Counted from the stretch's first letter, positions 51,466-63,070 are shown. The stretch is DNA of 64,000 bases from Caballeronia catudaia (GCF_001544755.2 NZ_FCOF02000007.1:62001-126000); one strand, 5' to 3'. Program-made: numbers and translations. Notes: generated from the sequence alone by a model not told the origin.

Positions 51466-54090
51466 TCAAAGCTGCTGCTGCACCCAACCTTGAACGCCCG
51501 CGAGCGCGGCCGGCAGATTCGCCGGATCGGTGCCGCCTGCCTGCGCCATGTCGGGACGGCCGCCGCCCTTGCCACCCACCTGCTGCGCGACAAAGTTGAC
51601 GAGCTCGCCCGCCTTCACCTTCTTCGACGCATCCGGCGTCACGCCCGCGATCAGACTCACCTTGCCGCCATCCACCGATGCAAGCACGATCGCCGCGCTC
51701 TTGAGCTTGTCCTTCAGCTTGTCGACGGTCTCGCGCAGCGTCTTCACGTCCGCGCCTTCGAGCGTCGCGGCGAGCACGTGCACGCCGGACACATCGACGG
51801 CTTGCGACACGAGCTCATCGCCCTGGCTCGATGCGAGCTTCGATTTGAGCGTCGCGAGTTCCTTCTCCAGCGACTTCACGTGATCCTGCACTTGCGTGAT
51901 GCGCTGCGTGAGCTCCGCCGGCTGCGCCTTCAGCACGCCCGCCGCCGCGTTGATGCGTTGATCCAGTTCCTGCACGTAGCGCACGGCGTTGTCGCCGGTG
52001 ATGGCCTCGACACGGCGAATGCCCGCCGCCACGCCGCCTTCCATCACGATCTTGAAGAAGCCGATGTCGCCGGTGCGCTGCACGTGCGTGCCGCCGCAGA
52101 GTTCGCGCGAGAAGCCGAGATCGAGCACGCGCACGGTGTCGCCGTATTTCTCGCCGAAAAGCGCCATCGCGCCGCCCTTCACGGCTTCGTCGTACGACAT
52201 CACGCGCACGACGCCCGGCGCGTTCGCGATGATCTCGTTGTTCACGATCTGCTCGACGCGGCGGATATCGTCGTCCGTCATCGGCGCGTTGTGAGCAAAG
52301 TCGAAGCGGGTCTTGTCGGCGTCGACGAGCGAGCCTTTCTGCTGCACGTGGCCGCCGAGCACTTCGCGCAGCGCCTTGTGCATCAAGTGCGTCGCCGAGT
52401 GGTTGCGCGCGGTGCGGGCGCGGCGGATGCCGTCGATTTCGGCCTTCACGACGTCGCCGACCTTGAGCGTGCCCTGCTCGACCGTGCCGTGATGACCGAC
52501 GACGTCCGCTTGCACCTTCAGCGTATCGGCGACGGCAAAGCGCACGCTCGCGTTCGCGAGCACGCCCTGATCGCCGACCTGGCCGCCGGATTCGGCGTAG
52601 AACGGCGTGTGATCGAGCACGACGACCGCTTGCTGGCCGTCCTTCGCTTCATTCACCGAAGCGCCTTCGACATACAGCGCGAGAATCTTCGCGTCGTCGA
52701 AAATTTCCTTCTCGTAGCCGTGGAACGTGGACTTCGCGCCCGAGTATTCGAGGCCCGCCGCAATCTTGAACTTGCCCGCCGCGCGCGCCTGATCGCGCTG
52801 ACGCGCCATCGCGTCGTCGAACGCGGGTTCGTCGACGGTCACGCCGCGCTCGCGGCACACGTCGGCGGTCAGATCGAGCGGGAAGCCGTACGTGTCGTGC
52901 AGCTTGAACGCGAGTTCGCCGTCCAGTTGCTTCACGCCCTTCTTGTCGAGATCGGCGAGCTCGCCTTCGAGAATCGACATGCCGTGCTCGATGGTCTCGA
53001 AGAAGCGCTCTTCTTCCTGACGCAGAACGTCGGTCACGCGCTGCCGCGCGTCCGCGAGTTCCGGATACGCCGCGCCCATTTCCGCGACAAGGTCCGCCAC
53101 GAGCTTGTGGAAAAACGCGCCCTTCTTGCCGAGCTTGTAGCCGTGACGGATCGCGCGGCGCACGATACGGCGCAGCACGTAGCCGCGGCCTTCGTTGCCG
53201 GGAATGACGCCATCGACGATCAGGAACGAGCACGCGCGAATGTGGTCGGCGATGACCTTCAGCGAGTTGTTTTCCAGATCCGGCGTGTTGGTTTCGCGCG
53301 CGGCGGCCTTGATGAGCGTCTGGAAGAGATCGATCTCGTAGTTGCTGTGCACGTGCTGCAGCACGGCGGCGAGGCGCTCGAGGCCCATGCCCGTGTCGAC
53401 GCACTGCTTGGGCAGCGGCGTCATGTTGCCTTGCGCGTCGCGGTTGAACTGCATGAACACGAGATTCCAGATCTCGATGAAGCGGTCGCCGTCTTCTTCA
53501 GGCGATCCCGGGGGGCCGCCCCAGATTTCCGGGCCGTGGTCGTAGAACACTTCCGAGCACGGGCCGCACGGGCCGGTGTCGGCCATCTGCCAGAAGTTGT
53601 CCGATGCGTAGCGCGCGCCCTTGTTGTCGCCGATGCGGATGATGCGCTCGACCGGCACGCCGATTTCCTTCGCCCAGATATCGAAGGCTTCGTCGTCTTC
53701 CTTGTAGACCGTGACGGTAAGTTTTTCGGCGGGCAGGCTGTAGACCTTGGTCAGCAGTTCCCAGCAATAGTGGATCGCGTCGCGCTTGAAGTAATCGCCG
53801 AACGAGAAGTTGCCGAGCATCTCGAAGAACGTGTGATGCCGCGCGGTGTAGCCGACGTTCTCCAGATCGTTGTGCTTGCCGCCCGCGCGCACGCTGCGCT
53901 GCGCAGTGGTCGCGCGCGAGTACGGACGCGATTCGCTGCCCAGGAACACGTCCTTGAACTGGACCATGCCCGAGTTGGTGAAAAGCAGCGTCGGGTCGTT
54001 GCCGGGCACGAGGCTCGACGAACGCACGATCGTATGGCCCTTCGATTCGAAAAACTTCAGGAATTTCTCGCGTATTTCGGCGGCTTTCAT
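51466..54090 (-). CDS. alaS: Alanine--tRNA ligase
   Basis: An 874-residue class II synthetase that charges tRNA(Ala) and edits Ser and Gly mischarging. The N-terminal catalytic core has [35 protein letters not shown] and [16 protein letters not shown]. The editing domain carries [13 protein letters not shown] (HxxxH, near 563) and [13 protein letters not shown] (near 663). The C-Ala domain ends the protein with [15 protein letters not shown] near 845. Length is normal. A separate AlaX editing protein also exists in this window. Confidence 0.97.
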   Translation of the reverse strand: MKAAEIREKFLKFFESKGHTIVRSSSLVPGNDPTLLFTNSGMVQFKDVFLGSESRPYSRATTAQRSVRAGGKHNDLENVGYTARHHTFFEMLGNFSFGDYFKRDAIHYCWELLTKVYSLPAEKLTVTVYKEDDEAFDIWAKEIGVPVERIIRIGDNKGARYASDNFWQMADTGPCGPCSEVFYDHGPEIWGGPPGSPEEDGDRFIEIWNLVFMQFNRDAQGNMTPLPKQCVDTGMGLERLAAVLQHVHSNYEIDLFQTLIKAAARETNTPDLENNSLKVIADHIRACSFLIVDGVIPGNEGRGYVLRRIVRRAIRHGYKLGKKGAFFHKLVADLVAEMGAAYPELADARQRVTDVLRQEEERFFETIEHGMSILEGELADLDKKGVKQLDGELAFKLHDTYGFPLDLTADVCRERGVTVDEPAFDDAMARQRDQARAAGKFKIAAGLEYSGAKSTFHGYEKEIFDDAKILALYVEGASVNEAKDGQQAVVVLDHTPFYAESGGQVGDQGVLANASVRFAVADTLKVQADVVGHHGTVEQGTLKVGDVVKAEIDGIRRARTARNHSATHLMHKALREVLGGHVQQKGSLVDADKTRFDFAHNAPMTDDDIRRVEQIVNNEIIANAPGVVRVMSYDEAVKGGAMALFGEKYGDTVRVLDLGFSRELCGGTHVQRTGDIGFFKIVMEGGVAAGIRRVEAITGDNAVRYVQELDQRINAAAGVLKAQPAELTQRITQVQDHVKSLEKELATLKSKLASSQGDELVSQAVDVSGVHVLAATLEGADVKTLRETVDKLKDKLKSAAIVLASVDGGKVSLIAGVTPDASKKVKAGELVNFVAQQVGGKGGGRPDMAQAGGTDPANLPAALAGVQGWVQQQL

Positions 54091-54304
54091 AGCGTACGGG
54101 GCGTGTCTGCGGTTCTTTGATGGCGCCCGCGGGCGGCTCTTTTCGAGCGTTGCCGGCGGAACAAGGGTGATGGACGATTATACGGGATTCGCCGCAAACG
54201 ACCGGGCGGCGGGCGCGCTCGCGAAGGCGTCCCGCTATCGCGCACGCGGCGGTTCTGTGCGACAGTCGCGAATCGAGAGACACAACGAAAGTGAGACAGA
54301 TCGA

Positions 54305-55525
54305 ATGGGAGCCTTGAGCCATATCCGCGTGCTGGACCTGACCCGCGTGCTGGCGGGACCGATGTGCGCGCAGACGCTCGCCGATTTCGGCGCGGACGTC
54401 ATCAAGATCGAGCGGCCCGAAACCGGCGACGACACGCGCCACTGGGGTCCGCCCTACCTGAAAACGCCGCAAGGCGAAGACACGCACGAGGCCGCGTACT
54501 ATCTCGCGGCCAATCGCAACAAGCGCTCGGTGACGGTGGATATCGCCACGCCGGAAGGCCAGCAGATCGTGCGCGAGCTCGCCGCGCAAAGCGATGTCGT
54601 CCTCGAAAACTACAAGGCCGGGCAACTGAAAAAGTACAGGCTCGACTACGAATCGCTGAAGGCGGTGAAGCCGGATATCGTCTATTGCTCGGTGACGGGC
54701 TTCGGCCAGACCGGGCCGTACGCGTCGCGAGCGGGTTACGACTTCATCGTGCAGGGCATCGGCGGGTTCATGAGCATCACCGGCGAGCGCGACGGCCAGC
54801 CGGGCGGCGGCCCGCAGAAAGCGGGCGTGGCGATCGCCGATCTGATGACCGGCATGTACGCGACGATCGGCGTGCTCACCGCGCTCGCGCACCGCGACCG
54901 CACGGGCGAAGGGCAATACATCGACATGGCGCTGCTCGACGTGCAGGTCGCCATGCTCGCCAACATGAACACGAATTACCTCGCGAGCGGCAAGCCGCCC
55001 GTGCGCTGGGGCAACGCGCATGCGAACATCGTGCCGTATCAGACCTTCCAGACGAGCGATGGCTGGATCATCGTCGCGGTGGGCAACGACGGGCAGTTCC
55101 GCAAGTTCGTCGAAGCCGGCGGACGCCCGGAACTGGCCGACGATGCGCGCTTCGCGGCGAACCCGTCGCGCGTGCGCAACCGCGACATCCTCGTGCCGAT
55201 TCTCGCGGACATGGTGCGGCTGAAGGGCAAGCACGAATGGATCGCGGAACTCGAAGCCGCGGGCGTGCCGTGCGGTCCGATCAACGATCTCGGTGAAGTC
55301 TTCGAAGATCCGCAAGTGCTCGCGCGCAAGATGCAGATCGACTTGCCGCATCCGACGGCCGGAACGGTGAAGCTCGTCGCGAGCCCGATCAAGATGAGTG
55401 CGACGCCGCCCGAGGCGCGCTCGCATCCGCCGTTGCTCGGCGAGCACACGTCGAGCGTGCTCGCCGACGTACTCGGCTACGACGACGCGAAGATCGCGCG
55501 TCTGCGTGAAAGCAAGGTCGTCTGA
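54305..55525 (+). CDS. CaiB/BaiF family CoA-transferase
   Basis: A 406-residue class III CoA-transferase that moves CoA between carboxylic acids. The N-terminal RVLDLTRVLAGPMCAQTLAD, the loop ENYKAGQLKKYRLDYESLK, and SVTGFGQTGPYASRAGYDF near 138-156 are family signatures, and the catalytic Asp is in GQYIDMALLDVQVAML near 205-220. It starts at the ATG at 54305 shortly after a GAGACAGATCGA purine-rich stretch. The acids used are unknown; succinate or glutarate derivatives are common in this group. It is divergent from alaS and convergent with a small lipoprotein gene 4 nt away. Confidence 0.88.
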   Translation: MGALSHIRVLDLTRVLAGPMCAQTLADFGADVIKIERPETGDDTRHWGPPYLKTPQGEDTHEAAYYLAANRNKRSVTVDIATPEGQQIVRELAAQSDVVLENYKAGQLKKYRLDYESLKAVKPDIVYCSVTGFGQTGPYASRAGYDFIVQGIGGFMSITGERDGQPGGGPQKAGVAIADLMTGMYATIGVLTALAHRDRTGEGQYIDMALLDVQVAMLANMNTNYLASGKPPVRWGNAHANIVPYQTFQTSDGWIIVAVGNDGQFRKFVEAGGRPELADDARFAANPSRVRNRDILVPILADMVRLKGKHEWIAELEAAGVPCGPINDLGEVFEDPQVLARKMQIDLPHPTAGTVKLVASPIKMSATPPEARSHPPLLGEHTSSVLADVLGYDDAKIARLRESKVV

Positions 55526-55529
55526 AACC

Positions 55530-55742
55530 TCAGCGAACGCCCGCGCCGATCAGCCCGCCCGCCGCCGCGCCCGCGACGGTGCCGATCGGTCCGCCGGTGA
55601 CGAGATAACCGAGCGCGCCGCCGGCAGCCGCACCGACGCCGGCGTGCGCCTGCTGGCGCGAGACGTTCGCACAGGCAGCGAGGCTCGACACGAGTGCGGC
55701 CGCGGCGGCGAATTTGAGCGTCGTGATGGCGATCTTCTTCAT
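55530..55742 (-). CDS. Small glycine-zipper lipoprotein
   Basis: A 70-residue protein with a lipoprotein signal peptide: a basic start (MKKIAITTLKF), a hydrophobic core and the lipobox SSLAAC near residues 19-24, so the mature protein starts at Cys. The rest is a glycine zipper (GVGAAAGGALGYLVTGGPIG, then AAAGGLIGAGVR) resembling OsmB/SlyB-type outer-membrane lipoproteins of unknown role. GAAGG lies about 6 nt upstream of the ATG at 55742. It is 4 nt from the CoA-transferase gene, convergent. Confidence 0.78.
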   Translation of the reverse strand: MKKIAITTLKFAAAAALVSSLAACANVSRQQAHAGVGAAAGGALGYLVTGGPIGTVAGAAAGGLIGAGVR

Positions 55743-56120
55743 GATGGCTTCCTTCTTCTCGTTGTGATGTGCAGTGCTTTGCGAGCCGGACGAGGCAGCG
55801 GATACGGCCCGATCCGGACAGGCGAGCCGATCATAAAATTGCGCACATGCGCCTTTCAACGCGATTTACGTCCCGTTACGGCGGTTACGATCCGAGTCCG
55901 ATGCAGCAAACCCTGTAACGGAACTCACGAAACCGCGCACGCGCGCGAATCGCGAGGCGAAACGATGCGTCGCCGCCACGCCCTGTCCAGAGCGGTTGCG
56001 TAAGGTAGAATCGACCTCATATTCAAGGCATTCGTACGCGTTCCCGAACTATCCGGTTTTGAAAGAGCGCTTCCCGAACCCATCACGCGCGTCAAGCGCA
56101 TCCGTTGGCACCTTTTCCGC
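55743..56120. other. Intergenic region, small lipoprotein gene to glnS
   Basis: A 378-nt divergent region. Near 55868-55925 two related stretches, CCCGTTACGG and CCTGTAACGG, form a loose inverted repeat. A TAGAAT box near 56006-56011 with CTGTCC 17 nt upstream is a weak promoter candidate for glnS. I see no gene or RNA element with confidence. Confidence 0.4.
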
Positions 56121-57830
<1,710 letters not shown>

Positions 57831-57846
57831 CATCGACGTTAAGCCC

Positions 57847-57872
57847 AGGCGCCGCGCGGCCACGCGGCGCCT
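57847..57872. terminator. GC-rich hairpin after glnS
   Basis: A perfect 10-bp stem AGGCGCCGCG/CGCGGCGCCT closed by CGGCCA, 16 nt after the glnS stop. There is no T-run, so it is at best a weak intrinsic terminator or a message-stabilising stem. Confidence 0.45.
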
Positions 57873-57883
57873 CTGCGCTTCAC

Positions 57884-57907
57884 GGCAATCTGAACGGCAA
57901 TCTGAAC
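57884..57907 (+). repeat. Short tandem repeat in the leader of the binding-protein gene
   Basis: Two exact copies of the 12-mer GGCAATCTGAAC, followed by a partial third (GGCA), lie 35 nt upstream of the next start codon. Confidence 0.8.
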
Positions 57908-57942
57908 GGCACCCGTCGCAAGCCGCTTCTCACGAGGACATC

Positions 57943-58917
57943 ATGAAGCTGCCGCACTCCTTCGCGCCGCACCGCGCCCGGGCGCAACGAAGCGCCGCTC
58001 TTGCGCTGGTCTGGGCGCTCGCGTCCGTGGGCGCGCACGCGGCCACCGCCGCCGAGATCGCCCGCGCGCAGGCCGCCGTCGATCAGATGCAGCCTTCCGC
58101 GACGCTGCGCAAGATCGCCGAAAACGGCGCGATCGTGCTGGGCACGCGCGAGTCGTCGGTGCCGTTTTCGTACATGGTCAAGCAGCAGCCGGTGGGCTAT
58201 TCGTACGACATCGCGCTGAAAGTCGTCGACGAGATCAAGAAGCGTCTCAACATGCCGAATCTCGCCGTGAAGAACGTGCAGGTCACGTCGGCGAACCGCA
58301 TCTCTTATGTGGTGAACAATCAGGTCGATCTCGAATGTGGCTCGACCGCGCACGTGGCCGACCGCGATCCGCTCGTCGCGTTCTCGAACAGCTTCTTTCA
58401 GTACGGCATCCGCATGGCCGTGAAGAAAAAGTCGGGCATTCGCGATTACGCCGATCTCGCGAACAAGACCGTCTCGACCACGGCGGGCACGTCGGACGAG
58501 CGCATGTTGCGGCAGATGGATATCGACAGGAAGCTGAATCTGCGCATCATCAGCGCGCGCGATCATGCGGAAGGGTTTGCCGCACTCAGGACGGATCGCG
58601 CCGTGGCGTTCGTGATGGACGATCCGCTGCTCTACGGCAAGATCGCGCAGGAAGGCGCCGCGCGCGGAGAGTACACCGTGACGGGCGCATCGCTCGCGAA
58701 CGAGGCGTACGGCTGCATGATGCGCAAGGGCGATCCGGTGTTCAAGCGCATCGTCGACGACGTGATCGCCAACATGCAGCGCTCCGGCGAAGCCACGAAG
58801 CTCTACGAGAGATGGTTCATGCGGCCGATCCCGCCGGACGGCATGAATCTGCAATTTCCGATGTCGGCAGAGATGAAGACGCTCTTCGCCCATCCCAACG
58901 ACCGCACGGTCGACTGA
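57943..58917 (+). CDS. Polar amino acid ABC transporter substrate-binding protein
   Basis: A 324-residue periplasmic protein of the glutamate/aspartate-binding (GltI-like) type. A long signal peptide covers residues 1-28 (RSAALALVWALASVGAHA). The mature protein has the family motifs IVLGTRESSVPFSYMV near 62-77, GYSYDIALKVVDEI near 85, and LECGSTAHVADRD near 127. The ligand-binding Arg and Ser/Thr region appears in TTAGTSDERMLRQ near 185. GAGGA lies 6 nt upstream of the ATG. No permease or ATPase gene is adjacent: upstream is glnS and downstream a convergent Nudix gene, so it must work with components encoded elsewhere. Confidence 0.87.
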   Translation: MKLPHSFAPHRARAQRSAALALVWALASVGAHAATAAEIARAQAAVDQMQPSATLRKIAENGAIVLGTRESSVPFSYMVKQQPVGYSYDIALKVVDEIKKRLNMPNLAVKNVQVTSANRISYVVNNQVDLECGSTAHVADRDPLVAFSNSFFQYGIRMAVKKKSGIRDYADLANKTVSTTAGTSDERMLRQMDIDRKLNLRIISARDHAEGFAALRTDRAVAFVMDDPLLYGKIAQEGAARGEYTVTGASLANEAYGCMMRKGDPVFKRIVDDVIANMQRSGEATKLYERWFMRPIPPDGMNLQFPMSAEMKTLFAHPNDRTVD

Positions 58918-59367
58918 TCAGAGCGTCTCGTGCAGTTCGGCGAGTGACAACGTCGTCTGGAAAAGCCGCGCGAGGCTGCGGCTCGCAAACTGGTCGACTT
59001 CGGCCGGGCTGACCCAGCGGTACGCGTCCATCTCGGGAATCATCGTGCCGTCGCCGTAGCGCGGGAAATACGACTCGCACACGCAGTTCTCGAGCCGCAC
59101 TTCGTCTTCGCTCACACGCACCGCGAACAGATGAAGGTCCTTGTCGCGACGGTAGACGAAGCGCCCGAGATCCTTCAGCCGCGCGCCGTCCAGCACGATG
59201 CCCGTTTCCTCGACGAGCTCGCGCAACGCCGCCTCGCGCGGGCTCTCGCCGGGATCGGCGGCGCCCTTGGGCACGTCCCAGTGCGTGGTTTCGGTCGCGT
59301 GGCAGAGCAGCACGTCGCCTTGCATGTTCAGCATGACCACGCCGCACGATACGGTGCGGCCGGTCAT
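58918..59367 (-). CDS. NUDIX hydrolase
   Basis: A 149-residue hydrolase of nucleoside diphosphate-linked compounds. The Nudix box GAADPGESPREAALRELVEE plus TG and I (residues about 35-57) fits G-x5-E-x7-REUxEExGU, so the metal-binding Glu residues are intact. The N-terminal VSCGVVMLNMQGDVLLCHAT is the usual first strand. Substrate is unknown; many short members act on (d)NTPs or dinucleotide polyphosphates. Its stop directly abuts that of the binding-protein gene (TGATCA). Confidence 0.88.
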   Translation of the reverse strand: MTGRTVSCGVVMLNMQGDVLLCHATETTHWDVPKGAADPGESPREAALRELVEETGIVLDGARLKDLGRFVYRRDKDLHLFAVRVSEDEVRLENCVCESYFPRYGDGTMIPEMDAYRWVSPAEVDQFASRSLARLFQTTLSLAELHETL

Positions 59368-59386
59368 CGAGTGCGCTCCCCGTTCA

Positions 59387-59785
59387 TCACTGCTTCTTGA
59401 GTTTCCACTTGCCGTCGCTCTGCTTGCACGCGATGGGCGTCCAGGTCTGCGTCTGCCCTTTCGCTTCCGCGATGAGCGTGATCTTGCGGCATTTCAGCCC
59501 GTCCGATTCGAAGCTGTTCTGCGGCGTCACGGTGCCGTTGATCGGAACCGTGTTGCCGGTGCCCTTGTTGTTCCAGTCGAGTGATTCGCCGTCCTGCTTC
59601 GTGTTGAGCGCGATCTGTGCGGCGTCGTTGAGCGCCTGGAGGTCGCGCTGCTTCATGTAGGTGATCGGCGTGTTGTTCAGAAAGCCCAGATTGGCGGCCC
59701 CGGCCTGCGCGCTCACGGCGGCGAGCGCGGCGGCGGCGATCGTCAGGAAGGAGGCGCGGGCGAGCGCCCGAAGGTGGATTCGCAT
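59387..59785 (-). CDS. Exported hypothetical protein (RT0821/Lpp0805 antigen-like)
   Basis: A 132-residue protein with a clear signal peptide (residues 1-30, ASFLTIAAAALAAVSAQAGA). The mature domain has LNDAAQIALNTKQDGESLDW, GTGNTVPINGTVTP, and a C-terminal part with two Cys residues (LKCRKITLIAEAKGQ and ACKQSDGKWKLKK). This layout resembles the small 'surface antigen' domain of RT0821/Lpp0805-type proteins; I place it there tentatively. GAGGAG lies upstream of the ATG. It is likely co-directional with the Nudix gene, 19 nt away. Confidence 0.72.
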   Translation of the reverse strand: MRIHLRALARASFLTIAAAALAAVSAQAGAANLGFLNNTPITYMKQRDLQALNDAAQIALNTKQDGESLDWNNKGTGNTVPINGTVTPQNSFESDGLKCRKITLIAEAKGQTQTWTPIACKQSDGKWKLKKQ

Positions 59786-59878
59786 TGGGTTCTCCTCGTT
59801 GCGGACAATATGGCCGCGAGGATAGCATGAGGCGGGGCATCTGGCCCCGCCCGCGGCCGCCGCCTGCGCGAGGCCGTC

Positions 59879-61234
59879 TTAGTTGGACGCGGACTTCATC
59901 TGACCGATGCCGATGCCCTTTTGCGAGTCCTTGTCCTTCGCCGGATCGTAGCCATCCGTGAGCGTGTCGAGGAACGCGACGACATCCTTGATCTCGGCCT
60001 CGTCGAGCGCGGGCTTGTCGCCCTTCTTGCGGTCGAACGGCGGCCCGGTGTTGATGTTCGCCCAGTATTGCTTCGGCAGATCGTCGAATTTATCGACGGC
60101 GCCGTTCTTCGATACCGGATAGAACTTCTCCGGGTTCGTGTCGCGTTCGACATAGAAGCGCACCACGTCGTCCAGCTTGTGATAGATGCCGTTGTGGAAG
60201 AAGGTCTTGCGCGTCGCGACGTTGCGCAGCGACGGCGTGCGGAAGATGCCGCAGTACTCGTCCTGCCCTTTCAGGTCCGTGCGCTCCGGGCCGCACGCGC
60301 CGAGGTCGTGGAACTTCGGGTTTTGGTTGACCGGCAGCGCGCGATTGCGCGGCACGCCGATCGCGATCAGGCCGAAATCGCTGAACTGCGGCGGCGAGCC
60401 GTCTTTCGCGCGCTGGCTGATGTGGCACGACGCGCAGTTGCCCTTGTTCTCGTCGTTGAAGAGCTGCAGGCCGTGCATCTCGGCGTCGTTGAGCTTCGCG
60501 CGGCCGGCGAGGAACGCGTCGAACTTGCTCGTGTACGGATAGAACGTTGCGGGCGTCTGCTCGAACGCTTCGAGCGATTGCAACACCGCGGCGAACGTCT
60601 TGTCGTCGCTGTCGAAGACGTTGGCGCCGAACGCCTTGCGGAAGTCGTCCGCATACGGCGACGCCTTCACCGCCGCCGCGACCTTCGCCGGCGTGCTGCC
60701 CATCTCGAAGCTCGACAGCAGCGGAATGCGCGCCTGATCCGAGCCGTGATCGACGCGGCCATCCCACGTCAGGCCGCCGGTCGGCCCCGCATCGACGCTT
60801 TCATCGCCTTCGTCGTCGGAATCGTGGAAATGCCGCGTGAACGCGGGCACCGACTGCAAATACTCGAGCGACGGCACCGCGCGAAATCCAGGCTGATGCA
60901 TGTCGTTGCCGCCGAGTTGCACGGACAGCGCGTTGGGCGGCCCGAACGCGTGGCTCGGACTATGACACGACGCACAGGCGAGCTTGCCCGATCCCGACAG
61001 CGACGGATCGAAAAAGAGCTTCTCGCCGAGCGTCGTCATCTGCTTCACGTGCGCGAAGACTTCGGCGCGCGTCTGGGCTTGCGGCGCCGCGTTCGCGACG
61101 GCGTTCGTCGCGGGCGCCTGCGTCGCCCCGCTCGCGTTCGTGTCCGCCGCATGGGAGCCGCAGCCGCTCATCGCGGCGGATAGCGCGGCGAGCGCGAGAG
61201 TGCAGAGAACGAACGGCAGACGCATCGGAGACAT
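59879..61234 (-). CDS. Di-haem cytochrome c peroxidase-family lipoprotein
   Basis: A 451-residue envelope protein of the cytochrome c peroxidase/MauG family. The N-terminus has a signal with a lipobox-like AAMSGC (Cys 25), so it is probably lipid-anchored in the periplasm. Two CxxCH haem sites are CASCH at 87-91 and CASCH at 267-271. FHNGIYHKLDDVVRFYVERD near 365 and EIKDVVAFLDTLTDGY near 425 are typical of the C-terminal haem domain. It may reduce peroxide or, as in MauG relatives, modify a partner protein. Start codons at 61234 and 61225 are both possible. It is divergent from the phosphatase gene. Confidence 0.85.
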   Translation of the reverse strand: MSPMRLPFVLCTLALAALSAAMSGCGSHAADTNASGATQAPATNAVANAAPQAQTRAEVFAHVKQMTTLGEKLFFDPSLSGSGKLACASCHSPSHAFGPPNALSVQLGGNDMHQPGFRAVPSLEYLQSVPAFTRHFHDSDDEGDESVDAGPTGGLTWDGRVDHGSDQARIPLLSSFEMGSTPAKVAAAVKASPYADDFRKAFGANVFDSDDKTFAAVLQSLEAFEQTPATFYPYTSKFDAFLAGRAKLNDAEMHGLQLFNDENKGNCASCHISQRAKDGSPPQFSDFGLIAIGVPRNRALPVNQNPKFHDLGACGPERTDLKGQDEYCGIFRTPSLRNVATRKTFFHNGIYHKLDDVVRFYVERDTNPEKFYPVSKNGAVDKFDDLPKQYWANINTGPPFDRKKGDKPALDEAEIKDVVAFLDTLTDGYDPAKDKDSQKGIGIGQMKSASN

Positions 61235-61316
61235 GGACGTGGGGCATCGGATCAAAAGATGCCGAAGCGTATGTCGCGTGCATGTCTTTCATGTGACAAG
61301 CCCGGACGCCTTCATG

Positions 61317-61362
61317 ACGCAAACGGTTACGCGAAATTTATCAAGCAAACATTACGCAAACG
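61317..61362. repeat. Direct repeats in the cytochrome/phosphatase divergent region
   Basis: ACGCAAACG occurs at 61317-61325 and 61354-61362, with the related ACGCGAAAT at 61329-61337. The spacing (12 and 25 nt between starts) is near whole helical turns on the AT-rich face of this 248-nt divergent region, so a regulator could bind here. No known consensus was matched with confidence; I compared it with the PHO box and found no good fit. Confidence 0.4.
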
Positions 61363-61482
61363 AAAGCGTTATTACACGGCTGCGTCAATTTGCGTTGCGA
61401 CACTGCGCACGCCGGCGGGCAAAGGCTCCCCGACGACCAAGCCCGCGTCATGCGCCGGTCCCCAACACAAGAGAGAATCTCA

Positions 61483-63048
61483 ATGAACACGAAACTCGTT
61501 TGCGCGGTGCCGCTCGCGGCGACCGTCGCATTCGGCCTCTACGCATGCGGTGGCGACGACAATCAGACCAACGACATCTCTTCTGTGAAGAACGTCGTCG
61601 TGATCTACGCCGAGAACCGCAGCTTCGATAACCTGTACGGGCATTTCCCCGGCGCGAACGGTCTGCAGAACGTGACCGCGGCCAACTCCCAGCAGCTCGA
61701 CCGCGACGGCAGCGTGCTGGCCACGCTGCCGAAAATCTGGGGCGGCCTGACGGCGACGGGCGTGACGCCCGCGATCACCGAAGCGATGACGGCGAACCTG
61801 CCGAACACGCCGTTCGCGATCGACGCCGCGAACGGCTTCAACACGCAGCTCAACGTCACGACGCGCGATCTGTATCACCGCTTCTACGAGAACCAGATGC
61901 AGATCGACGGCGGCAAGAACGACAAGTTCGCCGCATGGGGCGACTCGGGCGGTCTCGTGATGGGCCACTACGACACGCCGCCGGACAAGCTGCCGCTCTA
62001 CAAGATCGCGCAGCAATACACGCTCGCGGACAACTTCTTCATGGGCGCGTTCGGCGGCTCGTTCCTGAACCACCAATGGCTCATCTGCGCGTGCACGCCT
62101 ATCTACCCGAACGCAGACAAGAGCCCGGCAGCCAGCTCGGTCTCGGCGGTCAATGCGGACGGCGTCTCGCTCAAACTCGCAAAGGCCGCGGGGTCGGCGC
62201 TCACCGGCAACACGCAGGGCCTCTTCGTGAACTCGGGCAACCTGACGCCCGACTTCTTCGCGGTCAACACGATGCAGCCACCGTATCAGCCGAGCGGCAA
62301 CAAGCCGGCGACGGGCGGCGATCCGAACCTCGCCGATCCGAGCCAGGCGACCACGCTGCCGCCGCAGACGCAGCAGCATATCGGCGATCTGCTGAACAAT
62401 GCCGGCGTGAGCTGGGCATGGTACGGCGGCTCGTGGGGCGCGGCGCTGGCGGACCGGTCGGTCATCAACGGCGCGGTCAACGTGGTGCCTGATTTCCAGA
62501 CACACCATCAGCCGTTCAACTACTTCGCCGATCTGGCGCCGGGCACGGCCAACCGCTCGCAGCACTTGCTCGACGGCGGCACGAACGGCTCGGAGTTCAT
62601 CAAGGCGATCGACGCGGGCACGCTGCCGCAAGTCTCGTTCTACAAGCCGCAGGGCAACCTGAACGAGCACGCCGGTTACACGGACGTCGCGCAGGGCGAC
62701 CAGCACATCGCCGACCTGATCTCCCGTCTGCAGAACAGCCCGCAGTGGAAGAACATGGTCGTCGTCGTGACGTATGACGAGAACGGCGGCTTCTGGGATC
62801 ACGTGGCGCCGCCGAAGGGCGATCGCTGGGGTCCGGGCACGCGCATTCCGGCGCTCATCGTCTCGCCGTATGCGAAGAAGGGGTTCGTCGATCACACGCA
62901 ATACGACACGACGTCGATCCTGCGCTTCATCACGAAGCGCTTCAACCTGCCGTCGCTGCCGGGTCTCACGTCGAGTGACGCCGCGCTCGCCGCCAACGGC
63001 GCGCAGAAGATGGGCGATCTGACCAACGCGCTCGACTTCTCGCAGTAA
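61483..63048 (+). CDS. acpA: Acid phosphatase / phospholipase C-family lipoprotein
   Basis: A 521-residue exported phosphoesterase (PF04185-type, with phospholipase C and AcpA acid phosphatase). The N-terminal signal ends in the lipobox GLYAC near residues 18-22, so it should be lipid-anchored. The catalytic metal region begins VVIYAENRSFDNLYGHFPGA near 36-55, and later NEHAGYTDVAQGDQHIADLI near 395 and YDENGGFWDHVAPP near 430 supply metal-binding Asp and His residues. AGAGAG lies about 7 nt upstream of the ATG. Distinguishing phosphatase from phospholipase C requires assay. A strong terminator follows. Confidence 0.85.
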   Translation: MNTKLVCAVPLAATVAFGLYACGGDDNQTNDISSVKNVVVIYAENRSFDNLYGHFPGANGLQNVTAANSQQLDRDGSVLATLPKIWGGLTATGVTPAITEAMTANLPNTPFAIDAANGFNTQLNVTTRDLYHRFYENQMQIDGGKNDKFAAWGDSGGLVMGHYDTPPDKLPLYKIAQQYTLADNFFMGAFGGSFLNHQWLICACTPIYPNADKSPAASSVSAVNADGVSLKLAKAAGSALTGNTQGLFVNSGNLTPDFFAVNTMQPPYQPSGNKPATGGDPNLADPSQATTLPPQTQQHIGDLLNNAGVSWAWYGGSWGAALADRSVINGAVNVVPDFQTHHQPFNYFADLAPGTANRSQHLLDGGTNGSEFIKAIDAGTLPQVSFYKPQGNLNEHAGYTDVAQGDQHIADLISRLQNSPQWKNMVVVVTYDENGGFWDHVAPPKGDRWGPGTRIPALIVSPYAKKGFVDHTQYDTTSILRFITKRFNLPSLPGLTSSDAALAANGAQKMGDLTNALDFSQ

Positions 63049-63070
63049 GCATCGCTCGCGTTGCAACGGA

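Noticed and set aside
61261..61300. Possible PHO box upstream of the phosphatase gene
   Set aside because: TGTC/TGTGACA-like pieces occur but not as the 7-nt direct repeats with 4-nt spacing expected of a PHO box.
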